Below, piece after piece: positions 7,146 to 16,319 of a stretch of 16,823 nt of DNA. Both the position numbers and the translations under genes were made by a program. Within the stretch, counting starts at the first letter, position 1. Each line of letters begins with the position of its first letter. Under the pieces are notes generated by a model, which saw only the letters and a program-made list of their open reading frames with translations, had not been told where the DNA came from and searched no databases. The stretch comes from Bacteroidota bacterium (GTDB lineage Bacteria > Bacteroidota > Bacteroidia > Chitinophagales > Chitinophagaceae), in NCBI GenBank assembly GCA_947447835.1, contig CANFLP010000035.1, positions 1 to 16,823 of the forward strand. Reading direction: 5' to 3'.

Positions 7146-9641
7146 TTATTTACCGTTAAAGAAAATGGCATTTGATAAAACTAACTTTCCACCCTCCCAG
7201 AAGTTTCTGAAAATTGGATCATCAGCCATAAACACCAACTTACCTGCACCCATATCTTTCACTCCAATCACAACGCCTTCTTGTAAAGCCGCTTTTGCTT
7301 TGACACCAGCAAAGCCTGCGACATGGCTGTCTTTTTTAATTACACCTGCATTCCAATAATCATTAGAAAGTTCATAAGTTACCATGTCTTGTTTTAAGTC
7401 ATAATACAATCCACCAGTGCCAAATGCAATTGGATGCGTTTCATCCATATACACTTTATAGATTGCCCCTGGAATGGAACTTTGTAAATAGTCTGTTACC
7501 GCTTCGCCATATTTTGCAGTATGATTAATATCTGGCTTGTCTGACTTAGCCAATTCTTTAATTTTGAAACCCCAATCTGAATTTGAAGCCAATTGTTGTG
7601 CTGCTGTTTCAAAAGCAATTAACACACCCCCCTTTTTCACAAAGGCTTGTAATTTTTCAGTTACTAATTTCCCCGTTAATTCTTTATAAGAACCCTCTGG
7701 TGCAATAATTACATCATACTTTAAAATATCTATTCTATTAAAATTGCTGTAGTTTAATTGAGTGATTGGATAATTTAATTGTTGATCAAAAAAGTTCCAT
7801 ACCTCTCCTGCAGCTAATGCCGACACATTGTCTCCAGTTAACAAAGCCACTTTTGGTGCATGGCTAATTGTTTTAATATCTGGAGAACCGAAATCAGCTC
7901 CTTTTTCAGCCCATCCAGAACCAACTGAAATTGCTTCAATATTTGCAGCATCACAAATTGCTTTTGTGTCTGCAGCCCAATTATCTGCATTGCTTGTTTT
8001 TAAAACAATTAATGTACCTGCATCAAATTGTTTTCCTGCAGCAGTGAATGCCTTTTCGGCATATCTAACTTTGATATTTTTATTTAAAATAGCAGCTAAC
8101 ACTTTTGCAGAAGCAAATGAATTATAAGGAATTAAATACCCATATTGCGAAGTAGCCGAAGCTGCCGCCTTAATATCAAATCCTGACTGAATTGCTAATT
8201 GCTCTTTAGATGCATAGCCATGTACTCCATAAACATAAGGAAGTGACCAAGCAGTTATATCATATGTATTTGAATCATTTACTTGTGTAACAGGCTCTAA
8301 TAAAACACGTGCTAAAACACCATGTACTTGAGCAACATTTACCGCTAATGTATACCCTTCATTTACAAATGCAGCTTCTTTTTTATTTGAATAATCATAG
8401 CCTTTAAAAGTTCCATTGAATGTGCCGTATTGAATATTGTTCTTCTTTAATAAATTTGCCAATGATGCCAAACTATTTGGATTTTTCGCAGTCATCACAA
8501 ATGTCTTGTACGTAGAAGTATTGCCTAAACGACTATTGTCATAATACTTTTTAAATTCCTTTAATAAATTTTCTTTATTTGCTGCACTAATTTCTATAGT
8601 TGATAAACTTGTAGTAAAGTGATGAGTTGCTCTTGCAACTAATGTAAGTGTATCCTCGTCCTTATTTTGAACTCCTAATCCAGCACTTATTCCACCCTGC
8701 TCATAGGTCATGCCAATTGCACCATTATACATTGGGTAACTATCCCCGTAAGAAGGATATAACATGTCAAATCTTTCTTTGGTAAAAAACAACCAATTGT
8801 TTTGATCAAAATATTTTGCATTATTTTTTCCAATTTGTATTTGAAAATCATTTTGCCAATTTGTGATGGCGTCATGAATTGGTTGTGAAGTTGGCGGAAA
8901 GAAATAAGGCTGGTTATACCCTTGCTCATGAAAATCTACCACCACTTGTGGATACCATTGCTGGTACAATGCAACTCTTTGTTTTGACTCTACCTGCGTT
9001 TGCCAAGCCCAGTCTCTATTTAAATCAAAGTTATAGTGATTGCTTCGTCCTGCTGGCCAAGGTTCCATATGCTCTCTAGCAAATGGATCGGCATTATAGT
9101 TAGTCCCCACCGCATTATTATACCAGTTTACATATCTGTCACGACCATCAGGATTAATACAAGGATCAATCATCACAATCGCATGCTTTAACCACTCTTT
9201 TGTTTTTGTATTTGAAGGATCAACTAATGCATATAATGTTAACATGGCTGCTTCCGAGGATGCCGGCTCATTACCGTGAACATTATAACTTAACCAAACA
9301 ATTGTCGGCTGGTTTAAATCAGTAACTGATCCGTCCGTTAATCCATTATTGTGTTTTCTGATTTCTTCTAATCTTGAAATATTTTCGGGCAATCCAATAG
9401 CTGCCACTAATAAATCACGTCCCTCATTGGTTTTGCCATAAGGTATAATTTTAACCATATCTGGTTTTGCCTGGGCAACCGTATTAAAATAAGACACAAT
9501 TTGATGATGTCTTGTAAAACGAGTACCTACTGTATAACCTAAATAATTGGCAGGACTTGGCACTGTTTGTGCACTTGCTATTATCGAACTAATAACTAGT
9601 AGAAACAATACACTGAAATGCTTCAAAAATCTAATATGCAT
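7146..9641 (-). CDS. Secreted M14-family zinc carboxypeptidase-like metallopeptidase
   Basis: The protein has 831 residues, with a signal peptide of about 24 residues cleaved before Gln25. The peptidase M14 domain covers roughly 40-345. Zinc ligands are H122 and E125 (in NVHGNEP) and H238 (in DFHEQ). NPDGRDRY at 163-170 matches the substrate-binding region with the conserved Arg. The catalytic Glu is E314 in TYEQGG. All key residues are present, so it should cleave C-terminal residues from peptides, possibly cell-wall or dietary peptides, in the periplasm or outside the cell. From about 595 to 690 there is a second fold with the class I glutamine amidotransferase-like pattern but no nucleophile Cys, followed by a closing segment (797-828) like that of the neighbouring PIG-L protein. 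It heads the minus-strand unit and faces ggt across 159 bp. No Shine-Dalgarno is visible. Confidence 0.88.
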   Translation of the reverse strand: MHIRFLKHFSVLFLLVISSIIASAQTVPSPANYLGYTVGTRFTRHHQIVSYFNTVAQAKPDMVKIIPYGKTNEGRDLLVAAIGLPENISRLEEIRKHNNGLTDGSVTDLNQPTIVWLSYNVHGNEPASSEAAMLTLYALVDPSNTKTKEWLKHAIVMIDPCINPDGRDRYVNWYNNAVGTNYNADPFAREHMEPWPAGRSNHYNFDLNRDWAWQTQVESKQRVALYQQWYPQVVVDFHEQGYNQPYFFPPTSQPIHDAITNWQNDFQIQIGKNNAKYFDQNNWLFFTKERFDMLYPSYGDSYPMYNGAIGMTYEQGGISAGLGVQNKDEDTLTLVARATHHFTTSLSTIEISAANKENLLKEFKKYYDNSRLGNTSTYKTFVMTAKNPNSLASLANLLKKNNIQYGTFNGTFKGYDYSNKKEAAFVNEGYTLAVNVAQVHGVLARVLLEPVTQVNDSNTYDITAWSLPYVYGVHGYASKEQLAIQSGFDIKAAASATSQYGYLIPYNSFASAKVLAAILNKNIKVRYAEKAFTAAGKQFDAGTLIVLKTSNADNWAADTKAICDAANIEAISVGSGWAEKGADFGSPDIKTISHAPKVALLTGDNVSALAAGEVWNFFDQQLNYPITQLNYSNFNRIDILKYDVIIAPEGSYKELTGKLVTEKLQAFVKKGGVLIAFETAAQQLASNSDWGFKIKELAKSDKPDINHTAKYGEAVTDYLQSSIPGAIYKVYMDETHPIAFGTGGLYYDLKQDMVTYELSNDYWNAGVIKKDSHVAGFAGVKAKAALQEGVVIGVKDMGAGKLVFMADDPIFRNFWEGGKLVLSNAIFFNGK

Positions 9642-9750
9642 AAAGATGATTTTAGGGAACTGAATTGAATTATTATAGACCTAAAAATAAGCATAATTAG
9701 CCTTAAATAAGGGATTGATTCCTATAGTTTTACACAAGCGGCTACACGTA

Positions 9751-9783
9751 TTTTGTTGAATACTAAATAATTAAGTAATTTAC
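9751..9783 (+). promoter_or_regulatory. Weak candidate promoter of ggt
   Basis: TTTTG at 9751-9755 is followed after 20 bp by TAATTTAC at 9776-9783, a partial match to TAnnTTTG. It would start transcription about 13 bp before the ATG at 9801. It lies in the 159-bp divergent region (9642-9800), which must also hold the promoter of the M14 gene; I could not place that one. The whole region is AT-rich. Confidence 0.25.
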
Positions 9784-9800
9784 TGATTCAATTAAATGAT

Positions 9801-11537
9801 ATGAAATTGAAGATGCCTAAATTCAACCTAAACCCAGTTGCACTTATTTTAATCTTATTAATAAGTAGTAACCATAGCTTTGCACAAAGTTTTCTTAAAA
9901 AACACCCTTCGATAAATCCTTACTCATACGAAGTAGTAAAAGAAAAAGCCTTTGACCATGCAGCAGTAACGTCGGCACATCCGCTGGCAAGTATGGTGGG
10001 TGCAGCCATGATGCAAGACGGTGGTAATGCATTTGATGCAGCTATTGCTACACAATTTAGCTTAGCTGTAGTATTCCCAGGTGCAGGCAATATTGGTGGT
10101 GGTGGTTTTATGTTGGCAAGAAAAGCCAATGGAGAATTAATTGGTATTGATTATAGAGAAGCGGCACCTAAAATGGCTAATAGAGATATGTATTTGGATG
10201 AGAAAGGGAATGCCATCCCAGGCAAATCACGAGATGGTTCGTTAGCATCTGGTATACCTGGTAGCGTTGCAGGTATGATTAGCACACATGCCTATGCTAA
10301 ATTACCTTTAGCTGTATTAATTGAACCTGCAATTGAATTTGCAGAATTTGGATATGTTATTACCGATAAGGAAGCCAAAGGATTAAATTCAGAAAAATCA
10401 AACTTCTTAAAAAATAGCTCTTCCCCTAGCGCATTTACACAAAAAGAATGGAAAGCGGGTGATACTTTGTTTCAACCAGAATTAGCTGCAACATTAAAGC
10501 GTATTCAAAAAAGTGGTTTAGCTGGTTTTTATGAAGGTCCTACTGCCGAAATGATTGTTAAAGAAATGGAGCATACCGCGGGTATTATAACCAAAGAAGA
10601 TTTAAAAAATTACAAGCCTAAATTTAGAAAGCCTTTAGAATTTGATTATAGAGGACATCATATTATAAGTTTTGCACCACCTAGTAGCGGTGGTATTTTA
10701 ATTGCACAAATGATGAAGATGATTGCCCCTTTTAATGTTGAAAAAATGGGCTCCAATACCGATGCCTCTGTGAGTTTAATGGTGGAGGCGCAAAGACGTG
10801 CTTATGCAGACAGAGCTGAACACATGGGCGATCCTGACTATTGGAAAGTACCAACAAAAACATTAATTAGTGATCAATATGCTGCTGATAGAATGAAGGA
10901 CTATCAACCAGGTATTGCAGGAAATAGTAAAACAACACAAGCTGGACAAGTGCATGAGAGTGAGCAAACAACCCATTTTAGTGTTATTGATGCCGATGGA
11001 AATATGGTTGCCATTACCACAACCCTAAACGATACTTATGGCAGCAAAACTATTGTAGCAGGTGCTGGATTTTTATTAAATAACGAGATGGATGATTTTA
11101 GTGTTAAACCAGGTGTGCCAAATATGTATGGCGCTATTGGAGGTGAAGCAAATTCAATCCAACCAGGCAAAAGAATGTTAAGTTCGATGACACCCACCTT
11201 GGTAACTGTAAACAACAAACCCTATATCAGCATTGGTACCCCAGGTGGTACTACTATCCCTAACCAAGTGTATGAAGGGCTTGTGAACATAATTGATTAC
11301 AAAATGACATTAAAGGAAGCCATTGATGCTCCAAGATTCCATCATCAATGGATACCAGATATGATTGGTGTAGAATCTGATTTTCCAGAAACTACTGTAA
11401 ATGCATTAAAAGAAAAAGGATATACTATTACCAAAAGAGGTCGTTTTGGAAGAATGGACGGCGTTCAAATTTTGAAAGATGGAAAAAGAACTGCTGCAGG
11501 TGATAAACGTGGCGATGATAGCGTTGCCGGGTACTAA
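9801..11537 (+). CDS. ggt: Gamma-glutamyltransferase (gamma-glutamyl transpeptidase)
   Basis: The protein has 578 residues and is a full-length GGT precursor. The signal peptide ends near FAQ (cleavage about 28/29), so it is periplasmic. Self-cleavage should fall between Q389 and T390 in SEQTTHFS, making T390 the N-terminal nucleophile of the small subunit. Other active-site features are R119 in DYRE, N410, E429-D432 in NNEMDDF, S461-S462 in LSSM, and G482-G483 in GTPGGTT. The lid-loop region PGVPNMYG is present, as in the E. coli enzyme and unlike Bacillus GGT. It hydrolyses or transfers the gamma-glutamyl group of glutathione and similar peptides. It is divergent from the secreted M14 peptidase, which fits shared peptide scavenging (inference). 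No Shine-Dalgarno is seen; Met5 (9813) is an alternative start that also keeps the signal peptide. Confidence 0.96.
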   Translation: MKLKMPKFNLNPVALILILLISSNHSFAQSFLKKHPSINPYSYEVVKEKAFDHAAVTSAHPLASMVGAAMMQDGGNAFDAAIATQFSLAVVFPGAGNIGGGGFMLARKANGELIGIDYREAAPKMANRDMYLDEKGNAIPGKSRDGSLASGIPGSVAGMISTHAYAKLPLAVLIEPAIEFAEFGYVITDKEAKGLNSEKSNFLKNSSSPSAFTQKEWKAGDTLFQPELAATLKRIQKSGLAGFYEGPTAEMIVKEMEHTAGIITKEDLKNYKPKFRKPLEFDYRGHHIISFAPPSSGGILIAQMMKMIAPFNVEKMGSNTDASVSLMVEAQRRAYADRAEHMGDPDYWKVPTKTLISDQYAADRMKDYQPGIAGNSKTTQAGQVHESEQTTHFSVIDADGNMVAITTTLNDTYGSKTIVAGAGFLLNNEMDDFSVKPGVPNMYGAIGGEANSIQPGKRMLSSMTPTLVTVNNKPYISIGTPGGTTIPNQVYEGLVNIIDYKMTLKEAIDAPRFHHQWIPDMIGVESDFPETTVNALKEKGYTITKRGRFGRMDGVQILKDGKRTAAGDKRGDDSVAGY

Positions 11538-11560
11538 TGTTTAATGCGTTTTTAGGTAGC

Positions 11561-11582
11561 ATTTTTGTACTTTTACAAAAAT
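11561..11582. repeat. Perfect 9-bp inverted repeat between ggt and the TamB gene
   Basis: ATTTTTGTA (11561-11569) and TACAAAAAT (11574-11582) are exact reverse complements around a CTTT loop. The element starts 23 bp after the ggt stop and ends 7 bp before the TTG start of the TamB gene. It overlaps a -7-like box, TACTTTTA (11568-11575), so it may be a regulator site over a promoter. It is too AT-rich to be a convincing terminator. Confidence 0.5.
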
Positions 11583-11589
11583 CATTTTC

Positions 11590-14500
11590 TTGCTAAAAAA
11601 GAAGCTTTTTTTACTGCGTATTATATCAGCTAGCATTGTAGGCTTGTTCCTATCTTGCTATCTTTTATTGCTTATACCTGCAGTACAAAATGGGCTGGTA
11701 CATTTAGTTGCAAGTCGTCTTTCTACTAAGCTTGGTACTGAGGTTAAGGTAGATCGTGTAAGCTTTTCCCTTTTTGATAAATTAGATATGGAAAATGTGC
11801 TTATAAAAGATCAGCACAAGGATACGCTATTGTATGCACACAGTTTTAAATTAAGATTAAGCGACTTAGTTTTCTCATCCTCTGACCCTGTTATTAAGTA
11901 TATTGGTTTAGATCAAGCTAACATTTATCTATCACGTTCTACCGAAAAATGGAACTACCAATTTATACTAGATTATTTATCTGCAGATACTAGCAAAGGA
12001 CAATCAAGTAAACTTGATCTTAAAAAGATAGACATAAACCATGTACATTTTATTGAAGATGATAAATGGCTGGGGCAGAAGATGGAATTAAAGGCCGAAA
12101 ACATATTGGTCAACATTAAAGCATTTAATAAAAAACAAATTAATGTAGATCAAATTATTGCCAACAAACCTTACTACTTAATTCAATCTAGTAAAGGGCT
12201 AATGCCTACTAAGACTAAAATTAAAATAGCCAATAAGGATAGCCAGCAGCTTAATGCAATGCAATTTAATCCCACTCATTTATACATAACAGTAAATGAA
12301 ATTCAAGTGATTAAGGGGAAGATGTTGATTGAGTATGGATTTAATAAACCCACCTCCTCTTTTGACGGGGAACATATTAGAATGCAAGATATTAATGCCA
12401 CTATCAACAAAGTGAGTTTCATAGAAGATACTATTAAAGCGAATGTGCAATCCTTACATGTAAAAGAGCGCTCTGGATTTGAAATAAAAAAACTAAGTGC
12501 TGCATTTAAATTAACTCCTAAAATAATGGAGTTTGATAAACTTAATTTAAGAACAAATAATAGCAATATCGGCCCCTATTTCGCTATGCAGTATGAGCAT
12601 TTAGCTGAAGATTTTAAAAATTACAATCACAAAGTAATTATGAAAGCTCATTTGGTAAACGCAAGTGTTGCAACAGACGATATTGCCTATTTTGCTCCTG
12701 CACTTAGCAACTTAAACCAAAAAGCAAATATTAGCTGCCACTTTTTAGGTACTGTTGATCAATTCGAGACCAAGGACTTAGCAGCACAATACAATAATTC
12801 ATTTGTAACAGGTAATTTCTCTATGAAGGGCATTCCAGATATGAGGAATACCCAAATTGCATTTAACGGGGTGAATGCAAAAACAAATTACAAGGATCTG
12901 AGCAATTGGATTGTTGATTTAAAAAATATCAAGGATTTCCCATTCGATGCATTGGGGGATCTTCAATTTAAAGGCGAATTTAATGGCACGGTTTACGACT
13001 TTGTTACCAAAGGATCCATTGGTACAAAAATGGGATTAGCCGAAACCGAACTAAGATTAAAATTTCCAGCAAATGCAGAACCTAGTTATGAAGGTTTATT
13101 AAACACATATCATTTTAACGCTGGAAAACTATTAAATATTGAATCTTTAGGTTTACTTAATTTTAAAGGCAAGGTAGCGGGTACTTCTTTTTCTAGAGAT
13201 AAAATAAAAACAAATATCGAGGGCAATATTGACTCAATTGAATTTAATCATTACACGTTTACCAATATAAATACAAATGGCCTTTTTCAAAAAGGCTCCT
13301 TTAACGGTTCATTACGCATAAAAGACCCTAATATTAACTTCATTAGTAATATTGAGCTCGACTTAAAAAACAAAATGCCTCGTATTAATGCCGTTGGAGA
13401 TTTATTAAGCGCTAATTTAAAACAGTTAAACATATCCAATAACGCTATTCAATTAACAGGTTTATTGGATATTAATTTCGAAGGCAACAATATTGACAAC
13501 TTCATTGGCTATGCAAAGTTCTTTAATGGTAAATTAAAAGGACAAGCAGCCGTGGTTAATTTTGATTCATTGACATTACAGTCTTCTATAATTAAAGGGG
13601 ACAAACGTATTCAATTTGCTAGTGACGACATTCAAGCTAGTATACAAGGAAAATTCAATATCCTGCACTTACCCGCTAGTGTGCAATATTTTATGCAACG
13701 CTACTTCCCTACCTATATTCCAGCACCCAAAAATACACCAGCCAATCAGGAATTTTCAATCAATATAAAAACTAATTATTTTGAACCCTATATCAGATTA
13801 TTTAACAAGGATATATCTGGTTTCAATAACATAAGTATTTCAGGCGCCATTAACACCGACAAACAAAGTATTGGTTTAAACGCTTCTATTCCATTTGCTA
13901 GTTTTAAACACAATTTAGCAGACTATGCGATTAAGGACGGAATGATCGAAGGAAAAGGAAATATTGATTCATTACATTTAAATTTAACAGCAAATCAATT
14001 TAACTTAACAGATAGCTTCAGTTTCACCAAGCCGGTTATTCATATTAATACGAGCAAGGATATATCCATGTTAGATATAGATGCTAATAGTGTTTCTGCG
14101 TTAGAACGTGTTTCACTCAAGGGTTTTGTACACACTTATAATGATGGTATCGAGATTAATTGGCTGCCCTCTTATTTTTTATTGAATCATAAAAAATGGG
14201 ATATTGATAACAAGGGATCAATTAGTATTAGAGAAAGCAATACTAGTGCTAGCAACCTTCGTTTTTCACAAGGACTACAAGAGTTTCTATTAACCAACGC
14301 TCCTAATACAAAAAATGCGTTACAGCTTGAATTAAAAAATGTGATATTAGGTGACATCACTAAATTGTTCTTCTCCTATCCTAAGCTTGAAGGTATTACC
14401 AATGGAAAAGTTCAGTTGAAAAATATTTTGAAGGATTTTGAAATGAATGCAGGTTTAAATTTAGAGCAATTTGCATTTAATAGCGACTCTATTGGCATCA

Positions 14501-16305
14501 TGCATTTAAATGCCTCTTATGTAACTTCTAAAGGGATTGTACCTTTTGATTTTACAGCTCCGAATACTACTTATAACTTGTCAGCTAAGGGAGCTTATGA
14601 TATTAAGGACACTACCAATCCACTAGATGCTACCTTATATTTAAATAATTCAAAATTTAGTTTAGTTCAACAATTTATTGGAGGTGTATTAAATAATTTA
14701 GACGGAAAAGCTACAGGCAATATCCATTTTGGTGGAAGAATAGAACATCCTTATTTATTAGGAGCTGCAAAATTAGAAAATGCATCCTTTGTAGTGGATT
14801 ACACAAAAGTGAAATACAAAATAGACAGTGGCGCTGTAATTAAATTTACAAATGAAGGCATTGACTTTGGCACAATTCAAGTAAGTGATAAATTAAATAG
14901 AAAGGCCTTATTCAAGGGTAAGATATTAAACCAGGGATTCCAGCATATTGTATATGATATGGAAATGAATAGTCCCAAAATTGAATTACTTAATACCGAC
15001 GTATTAGACAACTCTAATTTTTATGGACGTGCCGTTGGAAAAGCAAGCATGACTATTAAAGGTCCAGAGGAGAATATTAAAATGTCCATTAATGCAGATG
15101 TAAATGACAGTTCTCATATTTATTTACCTAATACAAGCAGCAAGGAAAGTGGCAAATCGGACTTTATCGTATTTAAGAAATATGGAAAGACAGCTGTTAA
15201 AAGTGCCGACCTGCCTTCTTACAACTTAGTTGTAGACTTAGAAGTTACTGCCAATAATAAAACACAGATTGATGTGATTATGGACGAGCTTACTGGTGAT
15301 GTAATTAAGGGCGTGGGTAATGGTAGAATTAAAATAAGAGCAGGAAATATTGAACCACTAACAATGAGAGGCCGATACAATATTGAATCGGGTAAATATG
15401 ACTTTAACTTTCAGTCTTTAATCAGAAAACCATTTGAACTTATTCCAGAAGCAGGCAATTATATAGAATGGACTGGGAATCCGACCGAAGCAGACATTCA
15501 TATGGATGCACGGTATACTGCCGAACGTGTTAGCTTAACCGAATTAGTGGGTTCTGCTAATTTTAGTAATGCTGTAAAGGGCTACAGAGGAAGTGTATAC
15601 GTGATTGCTGCATTAAGAAACAAATTGTCTCAACCTGATATTAAATTTTCTTTGGCCTTCCCACAAGGAAATCCAATTAGTTCTGATAATGAATTTTCTC
15701 AATTTATTTCAAGATTAGAGCGAGATGATAACGAAATATTAAAACAAGTATCTTTCTTAATTGTATTTAATTCATTCGCTCCGGTTGGATTTAATAGTAG
15801 TAATAATAATAGTGCTTACACAGTTACTGCAATTGGAATTAATACCATCTCACAATTGTTAACTAAGGAAATTAATAAATCTATTTCTCAATTATTAACT
15901 AGGGCTACAGGTGACAATAACCTTAGATTTGATATTGGTTCCTCTGTTTATAATAGTGGTAATTTATTAGACCCTACTGGTGGGGGTATTGCTATTAATG
16001 CGAATAAGATAGATCGTACAAGAGTAAATTTAAAATTAGGCCGCAGTTTTTTAAACGACAAAATCATTGTTAATATTGGCGGTGACCTAGACTTTAATGT
16101 TCGTAATACAAGTGCATTGCAAAACAGTGACCTACAATGGTTGCCCGATTTAAATATTGAGTTTATTTTAACTAGAGATAGAAAACTAAGAGCCATTATT
16201 TTTAACCGTAATAGTTTAGATATTAACGGAAGCGCATTAGGCAAAAGAAATAGACAAGGGGTAAGTATCTCCTATCGTAAAGATTTTGATGAATTTACCT
16301 GGTAG
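11590..16305 (+). CDS. tamB: TamB-like translocation/assembly protein (DUF490 C-terminal domain)
   Basis: The protein has 1571 residues. An uncleaved membrane anchor lies at about 8-30, followed by an AsmA-like N-terminal segment and a very long repetitive beta-rich body expected to form the periplasm-spanning groove. The C-terminal TamB/DUF490 domain holds the family signature: about 1237-1320 contains GNGRIKIRAGNIEPLTMRGR and then the YNIESGKY...FELIPEAG...EWTGNP pattern. A beta-rich tail follows to the C-terminus. TamB-like proteins anchor in the inner membrane and pass proteins or lipids toward the outer membrane with a BamA/TamA-type partner; none is in this window. The TTG start is chosen because it precedes the basic and membrane segment; the first internal Met (about residue 67) would remove the anchor, and an upstream in-frame stop is at 11557. 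ATT at 11584 is a remote alternative. The frame is intact. Confidence 0.88.
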   Translation: MLKKKLFLLRIISASIVGLFLSCYLLLLIPAVQNGLVHLVASRLSTKLGTEVKVDRVSFSLFDKLDMENVLIKDQHKDTLLYAHSFKLRLSDLVFSSSDPVIKYIGLDQANIYLSRSTEKWNYQFILDYLSADTSKGQSSKLDLKKIDINHVHFIEDDKWLGQKMELKAENILVNIKAFNKKQINVDQIIANKPYYLIQSSKGLMPTKTKIKIANKDSQQLNAMQFNPTHLYITVNEIQVIKGKMLIEYGFNKPTSSFDGEHIRMQDINATINKVSFIEDTIKANVQSLHVKERSGFEIKKLSAAFKLTPKIMEFDKLNLRTNNSNIGPYFAMQYEHLAEDFKNYNHKVIMKAHLVNASVATDDIAYFAPALSNLNQKANISCHFLGTVDQFETKDLAAQYNNSFVTGNFSMKGIPDMRNTQIAFNGVNAKTNYKDLSNWIVDLKNIKDFPFDALGDLQFKGEFNGTVYDFVTKGSIGTKMGLAETELRLKFPANAEPSYEGLLNTYHFNAGKLLNIESLGLLNFKGKVAGTSFSRDKIKTNIEGNIDSIEFNHYTFTNINTNGLFQKGSFNGSLRIKDPNINFISNIELDLKNKMPRINAVGDLLSANLKQLNISNNAIQLTGLLDINFEGNNIDNFIGYAKFFNGKLKGQAAVVNFDSLTLQSSIIKGDKRIQFASDDIQASIQGKFNILHLPASVQYFMQRYFPTYIPAPKNTPANQEFSINIKTNYFEPYIRLFNKDISGFNNISISGAINTDKQSIGLNASIPFASFKHNLADYAIKDGMIEGKGNIDSLHLNLTANQFNLTDSFSFTKPVIHINTSKDISMLDIDANSVSALERVSLKGFVHTYNDGIEINWLPSYFLLNHKKWDIDNKGSISIRESNTSASNLRFSQGLQEFLLTNAPNTKNALQLELKNVILGDITKLFFSYPKLEGITNGKVQLKNILKDFEMNAGLNLEQFAFNSDSIGIMHLNASYVTSKGIVPFDFTAPNTTYNLSAKGAYDIKDTTNPLDATLYLNNSKFSLVQQFIGGVLNNLDGKATGNIHFGGRIEHPYLLGAAKLENASFVVDYTKVKYKIDSGAVIKFTNEGIDFGTIQVSDKLNRKALFKGKILNQGFQHIVYDMEMNSPKIELLNTDVLDNSNFYGRAVGKASMTIKGPEENIKMSINADVNDSSHIYLPNTSSKESGKSDFIVFKKYGKTAVKSADLPSYNLVVDLEVTANNKTQIDVIMDELTGDVIKGVGNGRIKIRAGNIEPLTMRGRYNIESGKYDFNFQSLIRKPFELIPEAGNYIEWTGNPTEADIHMDARYTAERVSLTELVGSANFSNAVKGYRGSVYVIAALRNKLSQPDIKFSLAFPQGNPISSDNEFSQFISRLERDDNEILKQVSFLIVFNSFAPVGFNSSNNNSAYTVTAIGINTISQLLTKEINKSISQLLTRATGDNNLRFDIGSSVYNSGNLLDPTGGGIAINANKIDRTRVNLKLGRSFLNDKIIVNIGGDLDFNVRNTSALQNSDLQWLPDLNIEFILTRDRKLRAIIFNRNSLDINGSALGKRNRQGVSISYRKDFDEFTW

Positions 16306-16319
16306 GTAAGTTGACGCGT

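Noticed and set aside
9701..9712. CCTTAAATAAGG near-palindrome in the divergent region
   Set aside because: It has only five matching base pairs around a central AA, which is common by chance in AT-rich DNA.
12303..12566. 87-codon minus-strand frame inside TamB
   Set aside because: It is a hydrophobic shadow of beta-rich coding sequence, with no start context or family match.
16292..16312. Hairpin across the TamB stop codon (TTACCT/AGGTAA stem) as a terminator
   Set aside because: The stem is short and AT-rich, and no T tract follows on either strand.
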